The notes: generated from the sequence alone by a model not told the origin. DNA of 5,871 nt from an uncultured Roseburia sp. (GCA_947384095.1 CANDFU010000126.1:1-5871), one strand, 5' to 3'. Numbered from the stretch's first letter, positions 1 to 5,871 are shown. A program made the numbers and translations.

Positions 1-72
1 TTCATCGGGTTCCCTGCCAGGATAAAAAAACGGTATCGCAAACAGGCTGAACACAGAGATACCAGAAAGCAT
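1..72 (-). CDS. Possible start of a further minus-strand gene (low confidence, truncated)
   Basis: An ATG at 72 lies 11 bp after the alpha-galactosidase stop, with AAGGA eight bases before it, and the frame stays open to the window edge (24 codons). The predicted start is hydrophobic, with residues such as FSLFAIPFFY, and then turns charged (REPDE), which could be the beginning of a membrane segment. Against it, the third codon positions are less G/C-rich than in the neighbours, the stretch overlaps a candidate terminator, and 24 codons are too few to identify anything. A rival start exists at 5 (ATG with AGGGA five bases before it), in a different frame, in which case this ORF is noncoding leader. 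I do not recognise a product. Confidence 0.2.
   Translation of the reverse strand, partial: MLSGISVFSLFAIPFFYPGREPDE
24..63 (-). terminator. Possible intrinsic terminator after the alpha-galactosidase gene
   Basis: About 20 bp after the TAA, the minus strand has GGTATC, a 20-base loop and GATACC (six Watson-Crick pairs, plus one possible flanking T/G pair), then a G and seven consecutive T. Stem plus U7 just downstream of an operon's last known gene is the layout of an intrinsic terminator. The short stem and long loop make it weak, and the alternative is that the same bases are the first codons of another gene. No folding energy was computed. Confidence 0.4.
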
Positions 73-83
73 GAACTGTTTCC

Positions 84-2282
84 TTACGCTTCAGCCTTCT
101 CCGGCACTCTGACAAAATGGAACTGATATGCCAGATACTCCCCCATCTCAACCGGAAGCGGAATACCGGCCTCCATCAGCGCATCCGAAGCATATTCCCT
201 GCCCGTTTTTTCCTCCCGGTACAGGCAGCCCTGCGGCAGCCCCTTCAGACGGATATAATTCACCGTCATATTTCCGTGAACGGCAAGCATCACCGCACTG
301 ACAAGAACCTCGGACCCGTCCTCCGCCAGAAACTGCCATGCCCCTGCTTCCGACGCACATGGATCCGTCAGGCGGAAATACAATCCATTCTGGATCAGAG
401 GCGCATACTTCTTGTATTCCCCGATCTGCTCACGGACCTTCCGTTTCTCTTCCTCCGAAAGCTTCTTCGGGTCCAGTTCGTACCCGAACGTCCCAGCCAT
501 CGCCGCAACAGCCCTCGTCTCAAACGGCGTCACGCGGCCGGTCTGATGATTCGGAACCGCCGAAACGTGCGAACCTACGGCAGAAACAGGATAGCCGAAC
601 GACGTCCCGTACTGGATATCGACGCGGTCACGCGCGTCACTGTTGTCGCTGCACCAGATCTGCGGCGTATAATAGAGCATTCCTGCGTCAAAACGGCCGC
701 CGCCGCCGCTGCATCCCTCAAACAGGATATCCGGATACCGCCGCAGGAGGCGCTCTAAAAAGTCATACAGGCCCAGGACATAGTCGTGCATCACCCTGCC
801 CTGATCTCTCGTCCCGCGCGAATAGCAGTCAGACAGGCTGCGGTTCATATCCCATTTGACATACTCAATATTCCCTGCATCCAGAACCCTGCATACCTCG
901 TCAAACAGATAATCAACGACCTCTTTTCTGGAAAAATCAAGCACAAGCTGATACCTGGCCCGCACAGGTTTTCTCCCCGGAACCGCAAACACCCAGTCGG
1001 GATGTGCGCGGTAGAGATCACTGTCCTCATTGATCCCCTCCGGTTCCAGCCAGATGCCAAACTTTAATCCCAGATCATTGACTTTTTCAATCAGGTTGCC
1101 CAGCGGCATCCCGATTTTCTGCTCGTTTACCCGCCAGTCGCCCAGCCCGCTGAGATCATTATCCCGTTTTCCAAACCACCCGTCGTCCATCACCAGCATC
1201 TCGATGCCAAGTTCCGCCGCCTCCTTCGCAAGCGCAAGAATCGACGCGCCGCTGAAATCAAAATAAGACGCCTCCCAGCTGTTGATCAGAACCGGACGCA
1301 CCAGATCCCTGTACTTTCCGCGGCACAGATGCGTTCTGAAACAGACATGCAGATTCTGCGACAGACGCGCAAGCCCCGCACTGCTGTACGTCAGAACCAC
1401 CTCCGGCACATAAAAAACCTCCCCCGCATCCAGCGGATAGGAAAACAGCTCGTCGGAAAGCCCTAAGAGCGCCCGCGTCTGATTAAACTGATCCCGCTCC
1501 ACTTCCCCCTTAAAATTGCCGCTGTAAAGAAACGACATCGCATAGCAGCTTCCGGCATCCTCTGTCGTCTCCCGTCCGGCAATGATCATCATTGGATTGT
1601 ACTGATGACTGGAAGTGCCTCTTCTGCTTCCGATCACCTGCGCGCCGTGAGCCACCGGCGTCCTCTGGACATTGCGCTCCATCGCATGGCGGCCGTAAAA
1701 AGAAATGAGATCAAAATCGCCGCCGACCCAGTCCAGACAGGCCGCAACCGCCTTCTCCAGATAAATCTTTTCCGTACCGTTGTTCGTGATGCAGGCACTC
1801 CTCGTAATAACATCCAGCTCCGGAAGAACGCCGTAGAGCAGCGTAATCCCCACCTGTGCAGACGCGTCCTCCAGATCGATCTTCAGCGTCTGCGCTTCCT
1901 TCTCACCGGCGTAAACGGCCGGCAGTCCCGGTATGTCATACTTTCCGTCCACAATACAGTGACTTTTATAACGAAAATCGCATCCATACGAGCCGTCCGC
2001 ATTTTTCACGACGACGGCCATGCCCCGGTAATCTCCCGTCCCCTGGCCTGGCAGTTCCTGCGGCAGGACATCCATCGAGTAAGTCCGGTCTGTACCCGCG
2101 TCATAGGGATTCCCCGAAAATCCGCGATCCGCATAGTGTAGAAGGTAATCCATGCAGCCCTTCGTCCTGCGCCCGTAATACAGATGCAGGAGAAAACCAT
2201 ACGCATCTACTTTCATCTGATATGTAGTATCTTTTGTGTGTATCGTAAAGATCTTCTCTTTCTCTTCAAAAAAAATACTCAT
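84..2282 (-). CDS. agaA: GH36 alpha-galactosidase
   Basis: This enzyme hydrolyses terminal alpha-1,6-galactosyl bonds of melibiose, raffinose, stachyose and similar plant oligosaccharides, giving galactose plus sucrose or glucose. It is a retaining enzyme. The 732 residues are the length of the large GH36 group (Geobacillus AgaA/AgaB, Lactobacillus MelA, RafA), which are tetrameric cytoplasmic enzymes; no signal peptide is visible. An N-terminal beta-supersandwich domain covers roughly 1-320, the catalytic barrel about 320-640 and a C-terminal beta domain the rest. Key motifs are NSWEA at 334-338, MDDGWFGKR at 365-373, the nucleophile Asp478 in KWDMNR, GCSGGGGRFD at 523-532, and CSDNSDARDR at 544-553, where Asp546 is the likely acid/base. 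All are intact. The ATG at 2282 overlaps the TGA of the GH13 gene (ATGA) and has AAGGAG eight bases upstream, inside that gene, so the two are translationally coupled. The symbol agaA follows the Bacillaceae homologue; rafA or melA are used for the same family elsewhere. Confidence 0.95.
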   Translation of the reverse strand: MSIFFEEKEKIFTIHTKDTTYQMKVDAYGFLLHLYYGRRTKGCMDYLLHYADRGFSGNPYDAGTDRTYSMDVLPQELPGQGTGDYRGMAVVVKNADGSYGCDFRYKSHCIVDGKYDIPGLPAVYAGEKEAQTLKIDLEDASAQVGITLLYGVLPELDVITRSACITNNGTEKIYLEKAVAACLDWVGGDFDLISFYGRHAMERNVQRTPVAHGAQVIGSRRGTSSHQYNPMMIIAGRETTEDAGSCYAMSFLYSGNFKGEVERDQFNQTRALLGLSDELFSYPLDAGEVFYVPEVVLTYSSAGLARLSQNLHVCFRTHLCRGKYRDLVRPVLINSWEASYFDFSGASILALAKEAAELGIEMLVMDDGWFGKRDNDLSGLGDWRVNEQKIGMPLGNLIEKVNDLGLKFGIWLEPEGINEDSDLYRAHPDWVFAVPGRKPVRARYQLVLDFSRKEVVDYLFDEVCRVLDAGNIEYVKWDMNRSLSDCYSRGTRDQGRVMHDYVLGLYDFLERLLRRYPDILFEGCSGGGGRFDAGMLYYTPQIWCSDNSDARDRVDIQYGTSFGYPVSAVGSHVSAVPNHQTGRVTPFETRAVAAMAGTFGYELDPKKLSEEEKRKVREQIGEYKKYAPLIQNGLYFRLTDPCASEAGAWQFLAEDGSEVLVSAVMLAVHGNMTVNYIRLKGLPQGCLYREEKTGREYASDALMEAGIPLPVEMGEYLAYQFHFVRVPEKAEA

Positions 2283-3973
2283 TCGTGCGTCTCCTTTGCA
2301 GATTCATCGATTATTTTGATCACAAGAGCTTCATATGGCTGTAAACGCATCTCACCCTCCAGGCGTTTTCGATCCCTGTTTCCGATCAGCACCGTCCCTG
2401 CCCGATATGCCTCCGGAATATGGTATTGTGTCTCCTCTTTTGTAAAATTACAGACCACAAGAAGCTTTTCGGCGTCCAGCGTCCTTGTATAGACATAGAG
2501 ATCTTCGCGTTCCGGCTCAAGCAGCCTGTAAGAACCGTAGACGATCACCTTTTCCTGTTTCCGCAGGGCTATCAGTTTTTTGTAATAGGAAAAGACAGAA
2601 TCCGGATCCCGCCGCTCCTGTCCGGCGTTGATGTCCACATAATTCGGGTTTACCATAATCCAGGGAATGCCTTTTGTAAATCCGGCGTTCTCACTGTCGT
2701 CCCACTGCATCGGCGTCCGCGCGTTATCCCGGCTGCGCATGCGAAGGAAACGCATCATATCCTCCGGAGCAATCTTTCCCGCCTCGGTCAGTTCGGCATA
2801 GGCATTGATGCTCTCGATATCCCGCAGATCCGCCACCGTCTCAAACGGACAGTTTGTCATTCCCAGCTCTTCCCCCTGATAGACATACGGCGTCCCCTGC
2901 ATCATGTGCAGGCAGGTTGCCAGCATTTTCGCGCACACTTCTCTGTACTCCGGCGCATCACAGCCAAACCGGGACACGGAACGCGGCTGATCATGATTTC
3001 CCAGAAACAGGCTGTTCCAGGCAGCCCCGGCAAGCTCTGTCTGCCATCTGGACATCGTCTCTTTAAAATCCTTTAAACTGACACGCCGGTCCGTCCACTT
3101 CCCGAAATCCCCGTTATCCAGCTCCACATGTTCAAACTGAAACACCATATTCAGCTCTCTGCCGTCCAGCGAGGCATATTTTTTTGCCTCGTCGATCGTC
3201 ACGCCCGCACACTCCCCGACTGTCATCAGGTCAAAACGCGATAGAACTTCACGGTTCATCTCCTGTAAATATTCATGGACCCGTGGACCGTTCGCGCACG
3301 GGCAGCCCGCATAAAGCGCTCCCGGCGCCATCACGCCGTCCGGAAGTCCCGGCTCCTTGGAAATCAGGCTGATAACGTCCATCCTGAAACCGTCGATTCC
3401 CTTTTCACACCACCAGTTCATCATCGAAAACACTTCCGCCCGCACCTTCGGGTTATCCCAGTTTAGATCCGGCTGCTTTTTCGAAAACAGGTGCAGGTAA
3501 TACATATCGGTCGTCTGATCGTACTCCCATGCGGAACCCGAAAAACAGCTTCCCCAGTTGTTCGGCTCCTTTCCGTCCTTTCCCTCTCTCCACATATAAT
3601 AGTCGCGGTACGGATTATCCTTTGACTTCCGGCTCTCCACAAACCATGCGTGTTCATCTGAAGTATGGTTGACCACAAGATCCATCACCAGTTTCATACC
3701 GCGCTCGTGAATTGCGGCGAGCATCTCATCAAAATCCTCCATGGTTCCGAATTCTTCCATAATCGCCTGATAGTCGCTGATATCATATCCATTGTCATCG
3801 TTGGGCGACTGGTATACAGGGGAGAGCCAGATCACGTCCACTCCCAGCTCCTTCAGATAATCCAGTCTGGACGTAATACCGCGCAGGTCTCCCACGCCGT
3901 CGCCGTCACTGTCCATAAAACTCCGCGGGTAAATCTGATACACCACCGCTTCTTTCCACCATGTTTTATTCAT
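2279..3973 (-). CDS. malL: GH13 oligo-1,6-glucosidase / alpha-glucosidase (MalL/DexB type)
   Basis: This retaining alpha-glucosidase is predicted to release glucose from the non-reducing end of short alpha-1,6-linked glucosides (isomaltose, panose, isomaltotriose) in the cytoplasm; there is no signal peptide. The 564 residues match the GH13_31 family. In order, the sequence shows the N-terminal WWKEAVVYQIYPRSF signature; a DSDGDGVGDL calcium loop at 21-30; DLVVNH at 98-103; the QPDLNW motif at 167-172 (the oligo-1,6-glucosidase-subfamily form); GFRMDVI at 195-201 with nucleophile Asp199; acid/base Glu254 in VGE; and NHDQ at 326-329 with transition-state Asp328. A beta-sandwich C-terminal domain begins near 485. 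Val200, right after the nucleophile, is the residue linked in this family to alpha-1,6 rather than alpha-1,4 preference. The ATG at 3973 has a perfect AGGAGG five bases before it. The stop overlaps the next gene by 4 bp. Trehalose-6-phosphate hydrolase is a related alternative, but the N-terminal and QPDLNW motifs fit MalL better. The exact substrate is inferred. Confidence 0.93.
   Translation of the reverse strand: MNKTWWKEAVVYQIYPRSFMDSDGDGVGDLRGITSRLDYLKELGVDVIWLSPVYQSPNDDNGYDISDYQAIMEEFGTMEDFDEMLAAIHERGMKLVMDLVVNHTSDEHAWFVESRKSKDNPYRDYYMWREGKDGKEPNNWGSCFSGSAWEYDQTTDMYYLHLFSKKQPDLNWDNPKVRAEVFSMMNWWCEKGIDGFRMDVISLISKEPGLPDGVMAPGALYAGCPCANGPRVHEYLQEMNREVLSRFDLMTVGECAGVTIDEAKKYASLDGRELNMVFQFEHVELDNGDFGKWTDRRVSLKDFKETMSRWQTELAGAAWNSLFLGNHDQPRSVSRFGCDAPEYREVCAKMLATCLHMMQGTPYVYQGEELGMTNCPFETVADLRDIESINAYAELTEAGKIAPEDMMRFLRMRSRDNARTPMQWDDSENAGFTKGIPWIMVNPNYVDINAGQERRDPDSVFSYYKKLIALRKQEKVIVYGSYRLLEPEREDLYVYTRTLDAEKLLVVCNFTKEETQYHIPEAYRAGTVLIGNRDRKRLEGEMRLQPYEALVIKIIDESAKETHE
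2291..2296 (-). promoter_or_regulatory. Ribosome binding site of the GH36 gene, inside the GH13 gene
   Basis: AAGGAG on the minus strand, eight bases before the ATG at 2282 and embedded in the last codons of the GH13 reading frame. Together with the ATGA stop-start overlap it supports re-initiation and coupled synthesis of the two glycosidases. Confidence 0.75.
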
Positions 3974-3978
3974 CTTTT

Positions 3979-3984
3979 CCTCCT
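3979..3984 (-). promoter_or_regulatory. Ribosome binding site of the GH13 gene
   Basis: A full-consensus AGGAGG on the minus strand, five bases upstream of the ATG at 3973. It is the strongest ribosome site in the window and suggests efficient independent initiation at the head of the sugar block. Confidence 0.85.
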
Positions 3985-4040
3985 ATGCCAAAGCTGTAGC
4001 AAAGGCAGCGCGCAAGAAACAACAGATTCCGGGCCGCCCC

Positions 4041-4067
4041 CGAATTTGCGGCTCCGTCACAAATTCG
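4041..4067 (-). other. Strong intergenic stem-loop between thiN and the glycosidase operon
   Basis: The 102-bp gap holds an inverted repeat: CGAATTTGTG, a 7-base loop ACGGAGC, then CGCAAATTCG on the minus strand. This gives ten consecutive pairs, eight flush Watson-Crick pairs followed by one T/G wobble and a G-C pair. It is followed by a G-rich stretch and not by a U-tract, so it is not a classical intrinsic terminator in the sense direction. It could be an mRNA-stabilising or processing stem, a protein-binding operator, or one copy of a dispersed palindromic repeat. Only the palindrome itself is seen; its role is inference. Confidence 0.6.
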
Positions 4068-4075
4068 AATGATCT

Positions 4076-4744
4076 TTAAAAAATCGCGTCATCGCGTGAC
4101 TCGATCACAAGCAGAATCCCCCCGTCGAATGTAACAGATGCCTCCTCGTCCACAATCTCATTGCTCACCCCGAGCGAACAAAAACCAGTCAGCCGATAAT
4201 CGGACAGCGGATATAAAAAACCCGACAGCGTCAGATGCTCCACCGCCTCGCTGTAAGGAATCAGCGAGACATAGCTGCCGTACTGCTCAGTCTTTTTTAT
4301 GGATATCCCGTGCCGGATCATGCGGATACGATTCTGCGCGTCACACAGCTCCATGCGGATACCGGCCGTAAGGCCGATCCCCAGAAGCTCGATATTGCCG
4401 AGCAGATGATCAAGGCGTCCTCCGGTCGCGCCCAGAAGCGTAATCTTCTCCGCCCCCATCCCGATCGCAAGCCGGACCGCAGACTCCGTGTCGGTGTCGT
4501 CCTTCACAGGGTTTAACTGCTTCCAGACAATGCCTTCCTGCCCTTTAAACCACGCCAGAACTTCCGGCCGCACCGAATCAAAATCGCCGATAATGACATC
4601 CGGCTTCCTGCCCGTCCGGTACAAAAACTCCATGCCGGAATCCGCCGCCAGAATCACTCCGCCAGGGCTTTCATCCAGCAGGCCGCAGACAAAAGCATCC
4701 TCGATTGTTCCCCCCGAAATCACAAAAAAATGTCCTGTTTTCAT
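4076..4744 (-). CDS. thiN: Thiamine pyrophosphokinase (thiamine diphosphokinase)
   Basis: ThiN transfers pyrophosphate from ATP to thiamine, making thiamine pyrophosphate in a single step, chiefly for salvage of imported thiamine. TPP is the cofactor of transketolase, among others. Numbering from the ATG at 4744 (222 residues, normal for the family), the motifs are AADSG at 33-37, GDFDS at 53-57, KDDTDTE at 81-87 and GATGGRLDHLLGNI at 105-118; these acidic and glycine-rich motifs form the Mg-ATP and catalytic site. A C-terminal beta-rich domain follows, with the thiamine-side LGVSNE segment near 191-196. The frame is open 14 codons further upstream (ATG at 4786), but that would overlap the rpe end by 28 bp and lacks a good ribosome site. 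The ATG at 4744 has AGGGAG seven bases before it and gives the canonical N-terminus. The gene starts 14 bp after the rpe stop. Its last codons and stop overlap a possible terminator hairpin. Confidence 0.95.
   Translation of the reverse strand: MKTGHFFVISGGTIEDAFVCGLLDESPGGVILAADSGMEFLYRTGRKPDVIIGDFDSVRPEVLAWFKGQEGIVWKQLNPVKDDTDTESAVRLAIGMGAEKITLLGATGGRLDHLLGNIELLGIGLTAGIRMELCDAQNRIRMIRHGISIKKTEQYGSYVSLIPYSEAVEHLTLSGFLYPLSDYRLTGFCSLGVSNEIVDEEASVTFDGGILLVIESRDDAIF
4078..4105 (-). terminator. Possible weak intrinsic terminator overlapping the thiN stop
   Basis: On the minus strand the last thiN codons can fold as ATCG-A-GTC / loop ACGCGAT / GAC-G-CGAT, that is 4 + 3 base pairs around one A/G mismatch. 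The T-run that follows (TTTTT, then AA) includes the TAA stop. An alternative 4-bp CGCG/CGCG hairpin uses the same bases. The layout (stem then U-tract at the end of the housekeeping block) fits an intrinsic terminator, but the stem is short and imperfect and the T-run is only five to six bases, so termination may be partial. No free energy was computed. Confidence 0.33.
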
Positions 4745-4751
4745 TTCCGCG

Positions 4752-4757
4752 CTCCCT
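4752..4757 (-). promoter_or_regulatory. Ribosome binding site deciding the thiN start
   Basis: AGGGAG on the minus strand, seven bases upstream of the ATG at 4744. It lies exactly in the rpe-thiN gap and favours 4744 over the longer in-frame ATG at 4786, which lies inside rpe. Confidence 0.75.
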
Positions 4758-4758
4758 G

Positions 4759-5412
4759 CTATGAATTGAGGATCTTTAAAAAACACCGTGTATTTTCTGT
4801 GATATCTCCCCGAAATACCGCGCTTCCCGAGACAATAATATTAGCCCCCGCGTCCATCACTTCTTCCACATTTTCCAGACGGATTCCGCCGTCCACCTCG
4901 ATGTCCGTCTTAAGCCCCCTCTCGTCCACTTTTCTCTTCAGCTCCCTGACTTTCTGAAGCGTGTAGGGAATCAGCTTCTGGCCCCCGAACCCCGGATTCA
5001 CCGTCATAATCAGTACCATATCCACATAGGGCAATACATAGTCGAGCACGGAGAGCGGCGTCGCCGGATTGAGCGCAACCCCAGCCAGTATTCCCATGTC
5101 CCTGATCGACCCGATCGTGCGGTCGAGATGTACACAGCTCTCGGCGTGCACAGTAATCAGATCCGCACCGGCCCTGGCAAAGTCCGAAAGATAGCGCGCC
5201 GGTTCTTCAATCATCAGATGAACGTCAAAAATCCGCTCACTGTACGGACGGATTGACTGGATAACCGGAAGGCCGATGGAAATACTGGGCACAAACATTC
5301 CGTCCATGACATCAATATGCAGATACTGGGCTCCGGCCTCGTCAAGCTCCCGTATCTGCTCTCCCAGCCTCGAAAAATCTGCCGCTAAAATTGACGGTGA
5401 TAAACAGTTCAT
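4759..5412 (-). CDS. rpe: Ribulose-phosphate 3-epimerase
   Basis: Rpe interconverts D-ribulose 5-phosphate and D-xylulose 5-phosphate in the non-oxidative pentose phosphate pathway. It is a cytoplasmic, metal-dependent TIM barrel. The 217 residues are the full family length. Visible family motifs are LSPSILAADF near the N-terminus (Ser7), HIDVMDG at 32-38 (metal ligands His32 and Asp34, with Asp37 nearby), DVHLMI at 63-68 (metal ligand His65), the phosphate-binding loop NPGFGGQ at 139-145, EVDGGI at 172-177 (catalytic/metal Asp174) and GSAVF at 196-200. All expected catalytic residues are present. The ATG at 5412 is chosen because it follows a purine-rich AGGGGGAGAG site by a few bases; the ATG five bases further upstream is followed at once by TGA. 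The gene sits between rsgA and thiN, the usual Firmicutes arrangement, with short gaps on both sides, so co-transcription is likely. Confidence 0.97.
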   Translation of the reverse strand: MNCLSPSILAADFSRLGEQIRELDEAGAQYLHIDVMDGMFVPSISIGLPVIQSIRPYSERIFDVHLMIEEPARYLSDFARAGADLITVHAESCVHLDRTIGSIRDMGILAGVALNPATPLSVLDYVLPYVDMVLIMTVNPGFGGQKLIPYTLQKVRELKRKVDERGLKTDIEVDGGIRLENVEEVMDAGANIIVSGSAVFRGDITENTRCFLKILNS

Positions 5413-5417
5413 GCCAT

Positions 5418-5427
5418 CTCTCCCCCT
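5418..5427 (-). promoter_or_regulatory. Ribosome binding site of rpe
   Basis: On the minus strand an AGGGGGAGAG stretch precedes the rpe ATG, with its GGAG core seven bases from the start codon. It lies in the 19-bp gap after rsgA and supports the start at 5412. An overlapping ATG inside the spacer is closed by TGA after one codon and is not used. Confidence 0.7.
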
Positions 5428-5431
5428 GAAA

Positions 5432-5871
5432 CTAGTATTTTCTGCTGTTTTTCATCTCTTCATATAAAAGCTTATAATTTTCATAGCGCAGACGGCTGAT
5501 CCCCCCTGCGAGAAGGGCCTTCTTTACGCCGCACACCGGCTCATTGATATGGCTGCACCCGCGAAACCGGCATCCGGGTTCATATAAGGCAAATTCCGGA
5601 TAGAGCGACGAAAGCGCCTCCTTTTCAAGTCCCGGAATATCCAGTGTGGAAAACCCTGGCGTGTCCATAATATACGTATCGCCACAGACCGCAATCAGCT
5701 CCGAATGGCGCGTAGTATGGCGTCCCCGCCTCGTTTTGCGGCTGACTTCTCCCGTCTCCATCTTTACATCGCTCTGCAGACAGTTGATCAGAGAAGATTT
5801 GCCGACACCGGAAGGCCCCGCCACCGCAGCCGTTTTTCCCGCGATCGCCCCGAGAAGGGCCTCCACACCGC
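5432..5871 (-). CDS. rsgA: Ribosome small subunit-dependent GTPase RsgA (5' end outside window)
   Basis: RsgA (YjeQ/YloQ) is a circularly permuted GTPase that helps late maturation of the 30S ribosomal subunit in the cytoplasm. Only the C-terminal half, about 146 codons of a usual 290-300, lies here; the OB-fold and the G4/G5 motifs would be upstream. Numbering from the GTG codon at 5866, the G1 P-loop GPSGVGKS is at residues 17-24, the arginine- and histidine-rich G2 region RRGRHTTRH at 46-54 and G3 DTPGF at 68-72. The family zinc site follows as C-x4-C-x-H-x5-C (C99, C104, H106, C112), then a helical tail. This G1-G2-G3-zinc order, with nothing of the G4 type after it, is diagnostic of RsgA. 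The GTG at 5866 is an internal valine, not a start: the frame stays open to the window edge and the N-terminal domains are needed. rpe begins 19 bp after the TAG stop, consistent with one transcript. The identification is secure. Confidence 0.96.
   Translation of the reverse strand, partial: GVEALLGAIAGKTAAVAGPSGVGKSSLINCLQSDVKMETGEVSRKTRRGRHTTRHSELIAVCGDTYIMDTPGFSTLDIPGLEKEALSSLYPEFALYEPGCRFRGCSHINEPVCGVKKALLAGGISRLRYENYKLLYEEMKNSRKY

Larger units (their letters stand above)
3974..4075 (-). other. Intergenic gap ahead of the glycosidase operon, no clear promoter
   Basis: This is the largest untranslated gap in the window. From the thiN side it holds the ten-pair stem-loop, a G/C-rich stretch (GGGGGCGGCCCGG), a mixed segment, and the ribosome site of the GH13 gene. 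I found no good sigma-A pair: the best TTGTTT-like hexamer is followed at 17-18 bases by CTACAG/TACAGC, a poor -10. No match to the usual catabolite-response-element consensus was found. The glycosidase genes are therefore read either from an atypical promoter here or by read-through from the housekeeping block. Confidence 0.5.

Noticed and set aside
117..859. Long plus-strand reading frames (213 and 173 codons) opposite the alpha-galactosidase gene
   Set aside because: They lie wholly antisense to an intact GH36 coding region, overlap each other in different frames, are rich in Arg/Pro/Ser as mirror translations of G/C-rich codons often are, and show no recognisable motif.
1605..2227. Further plus-strand frames (178 and 123 codons) antisense to the N-terminal part of the alpha-galactosidase gene
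   Set aside because: Same reasoning: shadow frames of a well-supported gene, low-complexity composition, no family signature.
2420..3076. Plus-strand 218-codon frame opposite the GH13 gene
   Set aside because: The GH13 frame has every catalytic motif; the antisense frame has no recognisable domain and no supporting context.
3974..4010. Imperfect palindrome TGCC...GGCA in front of the GH13 gene as an operator
   Set aside because: Only four outer pairs form, then three T/T mismatches and a two-base loop; it is not a credible stem or a recognisable operator.
4071..4783. A 13-bp direct repeat GATCTTTAAAAAA at 4071-4083 and 4771-4783, near the ends of thiN and rpe
   Set aside because: It falls in the 3' coding ends of two unrelated genes and is A/T-simple. 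With only two copies and no flanking structure in common, chance is the best explanation.
4771..4800. T-run near the end of rpe (minus strand TGTTTTTTAAAG) as a terminator
   Set aside because: Only a three-pair ACA/TGT stem with a tiny loop precedes it and it lies inside the rpe coding region, so no credible hairpin exists.
5864..5866. GTG at 5866 as the rsgA start
   Set aside because: It would give a protein lacking the OB-fold and the G4/G5 motifs that RsgA needs. The frame is open to the window edge, so the codon is an internal valine.

Overview
The window looks like a piece of a Firmicutes (class Clostridia) chromosome, most likely a gut Lachnospiraceae-type bacterium. The evidence is the order rsgA-rpe-thiN, which is a typical Firmicutes housekeeping cluster; strong AGGAGG-type ribosome binding sites; moderate G+C; and glycosidases of the kind gut Clostridia use on plant oligosaccharides. 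The family-level assignment is inference from gene order and protein style, not from a search. All five clear genes are on the minus strand and very tightly packed, so the text below runs from high to low coordinates, in the direction of transcription.

Housekeeping block (5871 to 4076): the C-terminal half of the ribosome-assembly GTPase RsgA, cut by the window edge; ribulose-phosphate 3-epimerase (Rpe), 19 bp downstream; and thiamine pyrophosphokinase (ThiN), 14 bp after rpe. A weak hairpin plus U-tract overlaps the thiN stop codon. A second, strong stem-loop without a U-tract lies just beyond it, in the 102-bp gap before the next gene.

Sugar block (3973 to 84): a GH13 oligo-1,6-glucosidase of the MalL/DexB type and a GH36 alpha-galactosidase. 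They overlap by 4 bp (ATGA), so they are almost certainly co-translated. Both lack signal peptides and should act in the cytoplasm on imported oligosaccharides, the first cutting non-reducing-end alpha-1,6-glucosyl bonds and the second cutting alpha-galactosyl bonds (melibiose, raffinose, stachyose). No transporter or regulator is visible, so these would have to be encoded elsewhere or beyond position 1.

Tail (83 to 1): a short intergenic stretch that can be read either as a hairpin plus U7 terminator or as the beginning of another minus-strand gene. There are no RNA genes, mobile elements or CRISPR arrays, and no convincing sigma-A promoter. I see no novel defence or mobile system. The interesting points are the junction between the two blocks, the specificity predicted for the glucosidase, and start-site corrections.
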